Source of the DNA: JBKCUK01 sp046318415 | GTDB taxonomy: Bacteria > Pseudomonadota > Alphaproteobacteria > Caedimonadales > Caedimonadaceae | DNA length: 64,000 bases | Assembly: GCA_046318415.1 (NCBI GenBank) | Contig: JBKCUK010000005.1 | Coordinates: 116,168-180,167, forward strand | Direction: 5' to 3' | Shown here: positions 1 to 9,273 of the stretch, piece by piece | How positions within the stretch are numbered: the stretch's first letter is position 1 | Layout: the number at the start of each line of letters is the position of its first letter | Program-made: the position numbers and the translations under genes | Notes under the pieces: model-generated | The model's database searches: none | What the model saw: only the letters and a program-made list of their open reading frames with translations | Told to the model about the DNA's origin: nothing

Positions 1-1368
1 GTAACTGTGCGTCCCATTCTTAGCCAGCTTGAACTCATGGACCATGGAAAAGGGCGTTGAGGCGCCTTTGTGGCGAGGAAGCTTAAAGTTTTGCGTTTCA
101 GTTAGTAAATCAACGAGAACGTCGTTTTGCTCAAGGAACGTGATGACCTCAAAGGCCTGCTGAAGCAGTGCCTCCAAGGGTTGGTACATCTTTCGCACCG
201 CTTGCATGGGCCAACGCTTTTCTTTCATGTCATCCCTGGGGTGCTGGCCGGGCTCATGCTGCAGCATTTGGAGGCTAATTTCCCCTAAAAGCGCACCAAC
301 ACGCTCACGAAGGGCATCAAAACTCGCATCTTGCGCTGCGAGATCATGATTCCTTCTCTTGCGGAGCATCGCGTTAATCAGTCGCCCTTCCTGACTTTTA
401 AGGGCGTACTCAAGCGCTCTTGGGGTATGAGCACTCACGCCAGGAAATCCCTGCCAGTAGATTAACCCGAGCTTAGCACAGGCTGCTTTATGGTTTCGAA
501 CCGCAGCCTTTTGGTAGAACTTATAGGCCCGACGCAGGTTGCCATTCACATTTCCCGGGTAGGGGCAAAGTCCTGCCTCGTACATGGCGGCCGCGTGGTA
601 TTGAGCAGCAGGTGACCCGGCCTTAGCTGCCTTTTTATAGTAGCTTAACGCCAGAAGATCATTTGCTCTTTTCTCGGCAGGGGATTGGGCAACACGGTGC
701 GCCAGCCGAAATCCGGCATGGAAAGTGGCATGAACATGATGAGAGGCCATCAATTGTTCATAAAACTTGAGCGCTTTTTCATGATCTGCTGCAACACCCT
801 GACCCCGCTCAAAGGCGCGCGCCATGCGATATTTTGCCGAAGCAAGTCCCTGCGCAGCGGCCAAGGCATACCAATTATAAGCCGCCTGCTGGTTCATAGG
901 CGTATCTGCGGCCCCAAAGTGTCCCACCTGAAAAAGACGGCCCATGAAGTACTGGGCCACGGGATCATTATGCTGGGCTTTACGTTCAATGCGACGCAGT
1001 AATTTTGTTTTTTTCTTCACGTACTCATGATCATGCAGCAGCAGAAGATCCAGAAAACGCAAATCATCCTTAAGCCACACTTTCCATGGAACAGCCCATG
1101 ATTGAAGTGGAATTTTTTGGGCGACTTGTTTAGCAAGCAAACCCTGAAAATAATATAGGGCCAGTTTTTTCAGGGCTTCCACATCTGCTTGATTCGCCTT
1201 TAAGATGAGTTTTTGTTGCTGATTTTCTGAAATTAAGTCGTTTATTTGAGTTTGAGTTGATGCAATTTCCATCTGCTGACTCGATATGGACACACTTGCC
1301 TCAAGCTTTAAGCCTGTCAAAAGAGATCCACCAAGGCAAAGAAACCATATCAAACTTCGGCTGCGCAT
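1..1368 (-). CDS. Exported Sel1-repeat protein (3' end beyond window)
   Basis: The frame is open from an ATG at 1368 to the left edge (456 codons, no stop), so the C-terminus is missing. AGGAGG lies just upstream of the ATG. Residues 1-25 form a signal peptide (MRSRSLIWFLCLGGSLLTGL, then a polar stretch). The middle holds Sel1/TPR-like helical repeats, for example A-x-Y-x-M-A-R-A-F-E-R-G-Q-G-V followed by K-A-L-K-F-Y. Such repeats bind protein partners, and exported Sel1 proteins often belong to bacteria living with eukaryotes. It is a paralogue of the next gene (1520-3256): both have PG-x2-PRD-x-MK after the repeats at comparable places. The exact function is unknown. Confidence 0.85.
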   Translation of the reverse strand, partial: MRSRSLIWFLCLGGSLLTGLKLEASVSISSQQMEIASTQTQINDLISENQQQKLILKANQADVEALKKLALYYFQGLLAKQVAQKIPLQSWAVPWKVWLKDDLRFLDLLLLHDHEYVKKKTKLLRRIERKAQHNDPVAQYFMGRLFQVGHFGAADTPMNQQAAYNWYALAAAQGLASAKYRMARAFERGQGVAADHEKALKFYEQLMASHHVHATFHAGFRLAHRVAQSPAEKRANDLLALSYYKKAAKAGSPAAQYHAAAMYEAGLCPYPGNVNGNLRRAYKFYQKAAVRNHKAACAKLGLIYWQGFPGVSAHTPRALEYALKSQEGRLINAMLRKRRNHDLAAQDASFDALRERVGALLGEISLQMLQHEPGQHPRDDMKEKRWPMQAVRKMYQPLEALLQQAFEVITFLEQNDVLVDLLTETQNFKLPRHKGASTPFSMVHEFKLAKNGTHSY

Positions 1369-1519
1369 TTATTCCTCCCTGCAGAGATTTTATGCCGCAA
1401 GGGTTCATTCCTACCGGCAAGTTTAGTGTTAAATCTTAAATTTTCGACTAAAGCATTCATCAAAAAGGCAATAAAATATCAAATGATAAATTTTGCCTGC
1501 AGGTTATCAACGGAACTCA

Positions 1520-3256
1520 TCACAAATCCTCAATCCATGGATGACTGTCTTTAACGCGCATGTTACGCACACCCACGTGGGATAAGACGCCCCGGATCAT
1601 ATGGTCACGCAAATGCTCGATAAACTCCAAATCATCCAGCATATTTTGCCAGTAATCGACTTGGGAACCCAGGTGTTGCAATGCGGAAATATCATAGGCT
1701 TCATTGCTCAAATCATGTTCTGCATGGTGGCGCAAGATCTCAGACATGGTCTGTTGTAAGTTATTTTTGGCACTTTGCTGCAGCACCAGAAGGGCTTGGG
1801 ATGATGCATCCCAGACGTGAGAGTATCCTTGGAGGAAGGTGTAGACGTCATGTGCCTTGGCTACATTTTCAACGCCAAAGGTCAGCAGCCTTTTATGAAT
1901 GCGCGCACTATCCTTTAGACGATGCACGCACACATAGGGCGTTGGATGTGACCTGGCACTGGGCAGTTCAATATCACGCTCTTTAACAATGTTCACCATG
2001 ATCGCTGAAGTCTCCACAAGGGTGACAATGCGCGTCGCTTCTTGGATGAGGGATTCCAGGGACTCAAAATAAGAATAAATATTTTTATTGGGTAAACGCG
2101 GCGCTTTCATTCCATCACGGGGTTGCTTGCCCGGTTGATGAAAAAGCGCTCTTTGCCCAATCGTGTAGGCAACGGCCGCAAGTCTCTCGCGCACAAGAGA
2201 AAGCTCTCTCTCTTCACTCGCCAAAACGGCGGTGGGATTTTTATAGAAATGTCGCCTGATCAAGTCCTTGCACCCCCCTTCAATGGCATAGCGAAGATAT
2301 TGGGGAGGATCTGGATTGATACCTGGCGCGCCCCGCATGTAAAGATCTGCCACCAAATAACAAGCAAAGCGACTTCCAGTCGCTGCAGCCTCTTCATAAA
2401 GTTGCAAAGCACGTTTCTTACTCTCTTCCATGTTGGGAATATCTGCACAACGCCCCTTCTCGTACATAGAGCCTAGATTAATTTTTGCCAAGGCAAGACC
2501 CGCACGCGATGCTTTTTGATATAAATTCAGCACTTCTTGATCAAGGGCACGCTTTTGCTCTGGGGTGTCCAATTCTTGTTTCTCCAAAGTGCGACCCAGA
2601 CTAAAGATCGCCTTAATGTGGTTTTGTTCAACCAATCCACGGTAGAGGGTAAGGGCTTTTTCAACTTTCTTATTGGTACCGTGACCATTGTAATAGCTGC
2701 GAGCAAGGCGATAGGTTGCAGGAACAACGCCTTGTTTGGAGGCCGCTTTGAATAACTTAAATGCGGTTTTCCTGTGAACGGGCATATGATTGGCGCCGAA
2801 AATGCCGCGCTCATAAAAACGCCCCAACAGATATTGATCTACACCCTCTCCTGCTTCCGCGCGCTGTTGAATCACTGCTAAAGACCGCGCATGACTAGAA
2901 AAGAAATCGCGATGCAAGAATAAGATCAAATCTGCACTCTGAACATTTCCTTCCAACCACTTGTGGAACCGGGAACCATGCTTCCAAGTCCCAAGGGTGA
3001 CTTTTCTGGCATAATCCTTAGACAACGCCCCACGGAAATAGAGGGCGAACAATCTTTCCTGGGCTTCAACATTGCCGCCGTTGGCTGCAGTAATAAGCTC
3101 TCGTTGCTGACTTTCACTGACAAAAGAAGTATCAAAAGACACTTTGGTTAATGGGCGTTTAGACGGGGTGGGGTTCTCACTTGCCATCAGGTGAGTGGTT
3201 AAAAACAAGGGGGTTGCCAGCAACTGTATACATAGAACCATGCGCTGCGTGACCAT
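1520..3256 (-). CDS. Exported Sel1-repeat protein, tandem paralogue
   Basis: 578 residues. The ATG at 3256 has GGGAG about 8 bases upstream. A second ATG five codons in is possible but worse placed. Residues 1-25 are a signal peptide (hydrophobic CIQLLATPLFLTTHLM, then ASE). Sel1-type repeats occupy roughly residues 110-330, for example YLLGRFYERGIFG, YRLARSYYNGHGTNKK and NLGSMYEKGRC. A C-terminal helical region without recognised domain follows. The order of repeats and the motif PGKQPRDGMK match the gene just downstream, so the pair arose by tandem duplication. A periplasmic or secreted scaffold role is inferred from the family, with no catalytic residues visible. Confidence 0.88.
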   Translation of the reverse strand: MVTQRMVLCIQLLATPLFLTTHLMASENPTPSKRPLTKVSFDTSFVSESQQRELITAANGGNVEAQERLFALYFRGALSKDYARKVTLGTWKHGSRFHKWLEGNVQSADLILFLHRDFFSSHARSLAVIQQRAEAGEGVDQYLLGRFYERGIFGANHMPVHRKTAFKLFKAASKQGVVPATYRLARSYYNGHGTNKKVEKALTLYRGLVEQNHIKAIFSLGRTLEKQELDTPEQKRALDQEVLNLYQKASRAGLALAKINLGSMYEKGRCADIPNMEESKKRALQLYEEAAATGSRFACYLVADLYMRGAPGINPDPPQYLRYAIEGGCKDLIRRHFYKNPTAVLASEERELSLVRERLAAVAYTIGQRALFHQPGKQPRDGMKAPRLPNKNIYSYFESLESLIQEATRIVTLVETSAIMVNIVKERDIELPSARSHPTPYVCVHRLKDSARIHKRLLTFGVENVAKAHDVYTFLQGYSHVWDASSQALLVLQQSAKNNLQQTMSEILRHHAEHDLSNEAYDISALQHLGSQVDYWQNMLDDLEFIEHLRDHMIRGVLSHVGVRNMRVKDSHPWIEDL

Positions 3257-3475
3257 GGGCGCTCTCCCGACTTCTTGATTCGCTTCACCAAGCTCACTAG
3301 AATTTTGGGAGGTTTTTACTTCAATTTAGTTAAAATTTAGCCATTAAGTCGAAAGAAATACGAACAAACAACGCATGTTGGCCGCAGTCTCTTAAGACAC
3401 AGACCATCTACGATACGCCCTCGATAGGGCCTATTCGGGAAACGCTGCACTAAGACATCAAAAGAGCAGAGGTCT

Positions 3476-3769
3476 TCACTCGGAGGTGAGTTTGTCAGGA
3501 AGTCCGCTGGCGTCTATTTGTTGCCGATAACGACGCTCATACATCTCGCGCGCTTGTACATAGGCTTTGTTAAAATCGATCTTGAGCTCTTTCACCAGTT
3601 CCATGGTGGTGCGTACAATCTGGGAGCCCGACCCATGGGGACGCAGGACAACCCTAGACAATTAGGAATCTTCGAGGATTTCCACCTGTGTTGCAACGGC
3701 CGGCAAGACATGACAAAGGCCAAGGGCAAGGACTGCACGTGGAAAAGCCTTCATAAATTGTTGTTTCAT
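3476..3769 (-). pseudogene. Small exported protein gene with in-frame TAA
   Basis: An ATG at 3769 with GAGG upstream opens a frame starting MKQQFMKAFPRAVLALGLCH, a good signal peptide ending near VATQ. After 35 residues (VEILEDS) the frame meets TAA at 3662-3664. The same frame then continues without another stop for 61 codons (SRVVLRPHGSGSQ, then a charged helix with KELKIDFNKAYVQARE) to TGA at 3476. Codon-by-codon continuity suggests one protein of about 97 residues broken by a nonsense mutation. Alternatives are a sequencing error, or a separate gene starting at the TTG next to the stop. No family was recognised. Confidence 0.55.
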
Positions 3770-3870
3770 CTAGCCATCCTCAAAATTTTGTTATTTGTGA
3801 GAGTTCTTCTAAGGCGCGTCAAGGTAAAAAAATCAACTTGAAGGGCGGGCGTTGTTCTTCGCTCAAGAAA

Positions 3871-3902
3871 TTTAAAAAGGCGCCGACAAAACGACAGCGC
3901 CC
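3871..3902 (-). terminator. Rho-independent terminator of sspB
   Basis: Read on the minus strand, GGCGCTG and CGGCGCC can pair around a T-rich loop and are followed by TTTTTAAA. It lies about 30 bases after the sspB stop codon. Confidence 0.65.
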
Positions 3903-3929
3903 TCGTTGGGAATGGCGTATTCGGTACAC

Positions 3930-4436
3930 CTATTTTTTTCGAAAAGCGTCGAGGGTCACCACGTTGCTGCTTGGCTCAGCGCTTGCTTTGGGACCACGAT
4001 CTTCATGCTTCACCTTCACCGTGGTTGTCTTGCGCATTTTCCGCTCACCCTCTTGGGGCGGGGTTGGAATAAACTGCAGGCCAAACTTGACCGAAGGATC
4101 AAGGAAACTGATGAGTGCGGCATAGGGCACCGCGATCCGCTCAAGGGAATCATTAAAGCTCAGTGTCACGCGAAATCCTTCTTCATCCGCATCCAAGTCC
4201 CAAAACTGGTGCTGCAGCACAATGGTGACTTCCTGGGGATGACGTTCACGAAGGAAATCTGGAATCTTCACATCAGGCCGATTCGTCTCAAAGGTCAGAT
4301 AAAAATGGTGGGAACCTGGAAGACCATTTTTTGCCGTCATTTGCAGGGTCTGGCAGACCACACGCCGCAGTGCCGACTGCACCATTTGATCATAGTCGAA
4401 TCCACGCATCAGTTCGTTATTCCTCGCTTCGCTCAT
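3930..4436 (-). CDS. sspB: ClpXP adaptor protein SspB (alphaproteobacterial type)
   Basis: SspB delivers ssrA-tagged and other substrates to the ClpXP protease. The chosen ATG (MSEARNN) has AGGAAG 4 bases upstream; a TTG seven codons earlier is also in frame. The globular part has the typical HHFYLTFET and VPYAALISFLDPSVKFGLQF segments, the latter matching the substrate-binding region. A charged linker ends in the short conserved tail NVVTLDAFRKK, which docks on the ClpX N-domain. Length (168 residues) is normal for alpha SspB. In Caulobacter, SspB-alpha assists turnover of cell-cycle regulators, which fits the CtrA/ChpT signs elsewhere in the window. Confidence 0.93.
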   Translation of the reverse strand: MSEARNNELMRGFDYDQMVQSALRRVVCQTLQMTAKNGLPGSHHFYLTFETNRPDVKIPDFLRERHPQEVTIVLQHQFWDLDADEEGFRVTLSFNDSLERIAVPYAALISFLDPSVKFGLQFIPTPPQEGERKMRKTTTVKVKHEDRGPKASAEPSSNVVTLDAFRKK

Positions 4437-4584
4437 CTTCTTCCTCAGCTTACCCAAAAATCATTTTCAGAAGTGTTAAAATAGCACATCAGGCCAGTGA
4501 ATAGCAATTTGAGGTCCTATTGCTAACGTAGGGTTAATTTTTGCAAAATCCATAGGAAATAACTGGATTTGCGACAAAAAAAAT

Positions 4585-5355
4585 TTAGCCCTCTCTTTTC
4601 TGATGTTTTGGAAGCAATATCTCTTTAAACAGACGGCACCAAATCCCCTTTTCTCCTTCAACAAATCCAAGCTGTGAGAGGATTTTCACACCCGCTTCCT
4701 GATCCAAACCGGCAAGGTTCGTTGTCTTATCAGAAAAGGGAACGTGGTGAACGGGCCAAACAAGCCCCATGGGTCGCAAGAAAACAGGCATATGGTCCTG
4801 AAAAATCGTCAACAGACGCACCAATAAAATCTCAACTGCAACCCCAGGATCCGAATCCAACAGCTCAAGGTGTGTCAGGTGACACTGCCTGACTTGCAGC
4901 AGCCGGCCCTTAAGATGGACAAGTGCAATCTTTTGCGGGCTGAGCTGTTTGAGCTTAAGTTGCCCCACCACATGGCCGCCCAACACCAGGGTGAAGCGCC
5001 AAATACGCGCCTTGCTTCTTCCCTCCAAGGGGTTATCAACCATTTGCTCGTCAGCGCAAAGATCCCCAAGCGCTTCCGGGTTGCTACGTTCATTCTTTTG
5101 AAATTGACGGGCGATGTACTTGCAGGCGGCCTGACGCGACTCCTCAACCAGGCGCTGTTTCAAGTCCCGGGCCGCGGAATGACATGTACAGTCGGTGGTA
5201 TTGTGCGACAAAACGCCCAAGACCTCATCCAAGCTTGAGGCTAATTTTAGCCTTGGACTAATGGGGTCAAGATCGAGAATCGCATGATAATAGCCGGCAC
5301 TGGGCGCAGCATAAAACAGCACCCCAGCCACCAGCGCCTTGTACACACCCTGCAT
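4585..5355 (-). CDS. Exported protein of unknown function
   Basis: 256 residues. The N-terminus (MQGVYKALVAGVLFYAAPSA) is a signal peptide or single membrane anchor. A cysteine pair (DCTCHS) lies near residue 56. The central part is rich in beta strands (FTLVLGGHVVGQLKL), and the C-terminus contains ILSQLGFVEGEKGIWCRL, which loosely recalls the last strands of GNAT acetyltransferases, but no acetyl-CoA loop is visible. No ribosome-binding site stands out before the ATG. It sits between polA and sspB on the same strand. Function is not assigned. Confidence 0.7.
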   Translation of the reverse strand: MQGVYKALVAGVLFYAAPSAGYYHAILDLDPISPRLKLASSLDEVLGVLSHNTTDCTCHSAARDLKQRLVEESRQAACKYIARQFQKNERSNPEALGDLCADEQMVDNPLEGRSKARIWRFTLVLGGHVVGQLKLKQLSPQKIALVHLKGRLLQVRQCHLTHLELLDSDPGVAVEILLVRLLTIFQDHMPVFLRPMGLVWPVHHVPFSDKTTNLAGLDQEAGVKILSQLGFVEGEKGIWCRLFKEILLPKHQKREG

Positions 5356-5419
5356 GAGACTGGTTTCATGTTCTTGTTGTTATTCGGGCCTCAAACCCAA
5401 GGAACCAAGGCCCGTGTAA

Positions 5420-8176
5420 TTAGTGGGCCTGATTCCAAGATTGACCGAAACCAGCGTCCACAACAAGGGGAACTTTGAGATCCACAACCCGGCTCATGAT
5501 ATCCCTCGCAAGGACAAGGGTTTTTTCGACCTCAGCCTGGGGAACTTCGAAAATCAGTTCGTCGTGAACTTGCAAAACCATTCGTCCTGAGAGTCCCAAG
5601 CGATTCATCGCAGGCGGCAGTTGCACCATGGCTTTTTTGATAATGTCGGCCGCACTGCCCTGCAGGGGGGCGTTAATGGCCTGGCGCTCGGCAAAGCTTC
5701 GAACAGCATGGTTGCGCTCGTTAATCCCCTGGATAGAGCAGCGCCGCCCCAAAAGGGTCTCCACATAGCCCTGGCGACGCGCAATCTCCTTTTGCGCCTT
5801 CATATAGGCTATGATTCCAGGATAGCGCTGATTATAGGTTTGAATGTAGGCTGCCGCTTCACTTTGTGGAATCTTGAGCTGACGCGCTAAGCCAAAGGCG
5901 CTGATGCCATAGATAATGCCAAAGTTAATGGCTTTCGCCCGACGCCGCAGGGCACTGTCAACCTCATGCACAGGAACCCCAAAAACCTCGGCTGCGGTGG
6001 CTGCGTGAATGTCGAGTCCCTTGTGAAACGCCTCTTGCAGCGTTGGTGTATCGGCAAAGCTTGCCAGCAGACGAAGCTCAATTTGCGAGTAATCAAGGGA
6101 CAACAACACGTGACCGGGTGCGGCAATAAAAGCTGCCCGAATCTTGCGCCCTTCTTCGGTGCGCACGGGAATGTTTTGTAGATTCGGATCGGTGGAACTG
6201 AGGCGCCCCGTGTTGGTGACCGTCTGCTGAAAAGAGGTGTGCACCCGGCCTGTGCGCGGATTGATCGAGGCCACCAGCGCATCGGTATAAGTGCTTTTGA
6301 GTTTTTGTAGCGAGCGCCAATCCAGAACGCGCTGAGGCAGTTCATGGCCCTCTTCCGCCAACTGCTCAAGCACATCGGCGCTGGTTTGATAGGCCCCGGT
6401 CTTTGCACTCTTCCGACCACCAGGTAGTTTTAAGTGCTCGAACAGCACCTCCCCCAGTTGCTTGGGCGAGCCCACGTTAAAGCTGACACCTGCCAAGGCT
6501 TCGATTTCTGTTGCAAGCACAGACATGCGGGCCTCGAGATCGTGACTCAGATCTTGCAGGGCTTTGGTGTCCACCAGGACACCTGCGCGCTCCATCTGCA
6601 GCAATACATTCACTAACGGGCGATCGATGGTCTCATAGAGCGTGACAGCCCCCTCTTGAAGAAGGCGAGGCCGAAGCGTCTCATAAAGACGTAAGGTAAC
6701 ATCCGCATCCTCGGCAGCATAATCCCGTGCTTGCTCAAGGGGAACCTGGTCAAAGGTGATCTGCTGACGCCCCGTACCAACCACCTGTTGATAGGTGATG
6801 GTGGTATGCCCCAAATGACGGTCCGCCAATTCATCCATACCGTGGCCATGGCGTGTACCATCCAGGTCATAGGACATCACCATGGTGTCCTCATAGGGCG
6901 AGATGGTCAGGCCATAGTTGGCCATAATGTGGGCATCATATTTCATATTGTGGCCCACTTTCATCACGCTTGGATCGGCCAAGAGAGGACCCAAGTGACG
7001 TAACGCCACCTCAAGGGAGACTTGTTGGGGATGACCTTGAGCAAAATCAAGGGCACCTTGGGCCGAGCCATGTTGCAAGGGAACATAACAGGCTTCGCCG
7101 GGCTTGAGACTTAAGGAAAATCCGATCAGCCGTGCGGCAAGGGCATTGAGGGAATCGGTCTCGGTATCAAACGCCACCACCCCTGCATCACTGGCCCGCT
7201 GAATCCAGGACGCCAGCGTGGCTTCATCCTGAACAAGGCTGTACTGGGTTTCCACAGGCGCTGCCCGGGAAGGGGCGATCGTCAGGGGCGTGGCAGTGCC
7301 ATTGGAGCGCAAACTGCCCTGCTTTTGCAGGCGGGCCATGACCGAGCGAAAGCCCTGATGCTCTAAAAACTGATGCAGGCGGTCCCCATCGGGACGTCGA
7401 AGGGCCATATCATCCAGCGGCAAACGCACCGGCACATGGTCATCAAGCCCCACTAATTCATAGGAAATGCGGGCGTTTTCAATATTTTGCTGCAGCTTCT
7501 CGCGACGTTTCGGCTGGGGAATCTCGTCCAGCCGGCCCAACAAGGTTTCCAGATCACCAAACTGCGCCAACAGCTCGGCAGCGGTTTTGGGGCCAATGCT
7601 GGGCACACCTGGCACGTTATCGGAGCTGTCCCCCGCAAGGGCCAGTACATCCCGCACGCGCTCGGGTCCAACCCCGAATTTTTCGCGCACTTCATCCGGC
7701 CCAATGACGCGGTTCTTCAGACCATCAAACATCTCCACTCCAGGACCGATGAGCTGCATCAAATCCTTATCCGAGGAGACAATGGTCACATGGGCGCCCT
7801 GCTCTCGGGCAAGGCGAACATAAGTGGCAATCAGATCGTCCGCCTCATAATTCTCGTGGTCCGCTTGGGGTACGCCAAACACTTCGCAGGCCTCACGCAC
7901 CAGCGCAAATTGCGGAATGAGTTCAGGGGGTGTCTCTGCCCGGTTAGCCTTATAGTCGGGATACAGATCATGGCGAAAGGTGCGCCTTGCGGCATCGAAA
8001 ATCACAGCCATGTGATCCACGTCCGTCTCATTTAAAAGCTTCATCAACATATTCACAAAGCCCAAAACGGCACCTACCGGGGTACCATCACCCCGTGTCA
8101 GTGGGGGAAGCGCATGGAAGGCACGAAAAATAAAACCAGATCCATCAACAAGATAAAGGTGTTTCAAGGCAGACAT
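5420..8176 (-). CDS. polA: DNA polymerase I
   Basis: 918 residues, the usual length for a three-domain Pol I. Residues 1-290 form the 5'-3' exonuclease (YLVDGSGFIFRAFHALPPL; SSDKDLMQL; DNVPGVPSIGPKTAAELL). Residues about 310-510 form a 3'-5' exonuclease with its first acidic motif intact (VAFDTETDSL), so proofreading is likely active. The remainder is the family A polymerase: motif A (LSLDYSQIELRLLA), the O helix (RRRAKAINFGIIYG) and motif C (QVHDELIFEVP). It acts in Okazaki fragment maturation and excision repair. The start ATG at 8176 matches the family N-terminus. It is divergent from msrB. Confidence 0.98.
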   Translation of the reverse strand: MSALKHLYLVDGSGFIFRAFHALPPLTRGDGTPVGAVLGFVNMLMKLLNETDVDHMAVIFDAARRTFRHDLYPDYKANRAETPPELIPQFALVREACEVFGVPQADHENYEADDLIATYVRLAREQGAHVTIVSSDKDLMQLIGPGVEMFDGLKNRVIGPDEVREKFGVGPERVRDVLALAGDSSDNVPGVPSIGPKTAAELLAQFGDLETLLGRLDEIPQPKRREKLQQNIENARISYELVGLDDHVPVRLPLDDMALRRPDGDRLHQFLEHQGFRSVMARLQKQGSLRSNGTATPLTIAPSRAAPVETQYSLVQDEATLASWIQRASDAGVVAFDTETDSLNALAARLIGFSLSLKPGEACYVPLQHGSAQGALDFAQGHPQQVSLEVALRHLGPLLADPSVMKVGHNMKYDAHIMANYGLTISPYEDTMVMSYDLDGTRHGHGMDELADRHLGHTTITYQQVVGTGRQQITFDQVPLEQARDYAAEDADVTLRLYETLRPRLLQEGAVTLYETIDRPLVNVLLQMERAGVLVDTKALQDLSHDLEARMSVLATEIEALAGVSFNVGSPKQLGEVLFEHLKLPGGRKSAKTGAYQTSADVLEQLAEEGHELPQRVLDWRSLQKLKSTYTDALVASINPRTGRVHTSFQQTVTNTGRLSSTDPNLQNIPVRTEEGRKIRAAFIAAPGHVLLSLDYSQIELRLLASFADTPTLQEAFHKGLDIHAATAAEVFGVPVHEVDSALRRRAKAINFGIIYGISAFGLARQLKIPQSEAAAYIQTYNQRYPGIIAYMKAQKEIARRQGYVETLLGRRCSIQGINERNHAVRSFAERQAINAPLQGSAADIIKKAMVQLPPAMNRLGLSGRMVLQVHDELIFEVPQAEVEKTLVLARDIMSRVVDLKVPLVVDAGFGQSWNQAH

Positions 8177-8429
8177 GATGTGTCACTTTCAATTGACGTT
8201 TGACGCATTCTAGAGCGCCCCACCAGGCTTGGAAAGTGGCAATCATGACCAATAAAAGAAAGCAAGGCCAAAGGCCCGGCGGAGATCTGTTTGGATGTGT
8301 CCCAACCCCTTCGCCCCATGACCTATTCGAGATATACTGATAGGGTGACAAGTGCTGAAAAGAGGTCTTTGCCCTGCAAGGCCTTGGAGCCTGAGCACCC
8401 TCGCAACAGAACAGAAGAAGAGCGCCACC

Positions 8430-8897
8430 ATGACTTTTGATTATAAGAAGCAGCCCGATCGCTTTTGGAGAGAACATCTATCACCGGATGTGTATCACGT
8501 GTGTCGCGAGAAAGGGACGGAACGCCCAGGCACTGGGAAATATGATCATTTTTACGAAGAGGGCACTTACTTTTGCGCCGGCTGCGGCGGAGACTATCCT
8601 CTGTTTAGCTCACAGACTAAGTTTGATTCCGGATCTGGTTGGCCTAGTTTTTATGCGGCCATTGCGGAAGATCAGGTTAGTCTCCAAGAGGATCATCATC
8701 TGGTTGGGCGTCTCTTTTCAAGACCACGCACCGAAGTCCTCTGCGCAAGGTGCGATGCGCATTTAGGGCATGTGTTCGATGACGGGCCCCTTCCCACGGG
8801 TAAGCGCTATTGCATCAACTCTCTTGCCCTTACTTTTACGCCGAAGGGCCAGCAACCCAAGCGAAGCTTTGCGATTCCAGGATCGGAAGAAGAATAG
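8430..8897 (+). CDS. msrB: Peptide methionine (R)-S-oxide reductase
   Basis: Reduces the R epimer of methionine sulfoxide in proteins. From the ATG at 8430 the product has 155 residues. Two CxxC pairs (C49/C52 in CAGC and C105/C108 in CARC) form the structural zinc site. The catalytic cysteine is C128 in RYCINS, and HLGHVFDDGP and SGSGWPSF are family signatures. The frame is open 26 codons further upstream, but that stretch has no MsrB similarity and the family begins near this ATG. It stands alone, divergent from polA. Confidence 0.95.
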   Translation: MTFDYKKQPDRFWREHLSPDVYHVCREKGTERPGTGKYDHFYEEGTYFCAGCGGDYPLFSSQTKFDSGSGWPSFYAAIAEDQVSLQEDHHLVGRLFSRPRTEVLCARCDAHLGHVFDDGPLPTGKRYCINSLALTFTPKGQQPKRSFAIPGSEEE

Positions 8898-9014
8898 GTC
8901 TCCCCTTCGTCCAATGGCTGGCGTAAGAGATTGCTTTTTCATGAACTTTTTCTGAATGCGGATAAGGGGCTGTTCCATCCCTTGCGTGTCCACTTCAAAT
9001 GACTTACACCTATC

Positions 9015-9200
9015 AAGGTCGATGGTCGCATCATGCGTTAATTTGGGAATCTGGAAGCGTGACCTCAAACGCTAACCAGAGCTGTACCCGCAACTGTAAG
9101 CGCCGAGTTGTCCTCATCACATGACCACTGGATCCATCTGGGAAGGTCGGGGACAACAAAGACGCGCAAGCCAGGATACCTGCCATCGCAACCACCTTGC
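9015..9200 (+). promoter_or_regulatory. Cobalamin (B12) riboswitch
   Basis: The stretch contains conserved landmarks of the cobalamin riboswitch in order: a GTTAATTTGGGAATCTGG segment near 9038; ACCAGAGCTGTACCCGCAAC with TGTAAGC just after it, near 9074-9102; CACTGG and GGGAAGG near 9125-9146; and the B12 box AAGCCAGGATACCTGCC across 9168-9184. It ends about 75 bases before a BtuB-like receptor. In such elements adenosylcobalamin binding shuts off the downstream gene. Exact ends need covariance modelling. Confidence 0.93.
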
Positions 9201-9273
9201 TGAGGTGCGGGACAACGCCTTTGCCGGATGAAACGAGAACTTTCCGTTGGTGGTACTGAAGATTCAACGACCA

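Noticed and set aside
4585..5355. Possible GNAT fold in the exported protein beside polA
   Set aside because: Only a loose C-terminal resemblance; the acetyl-CoA loop is not visible.
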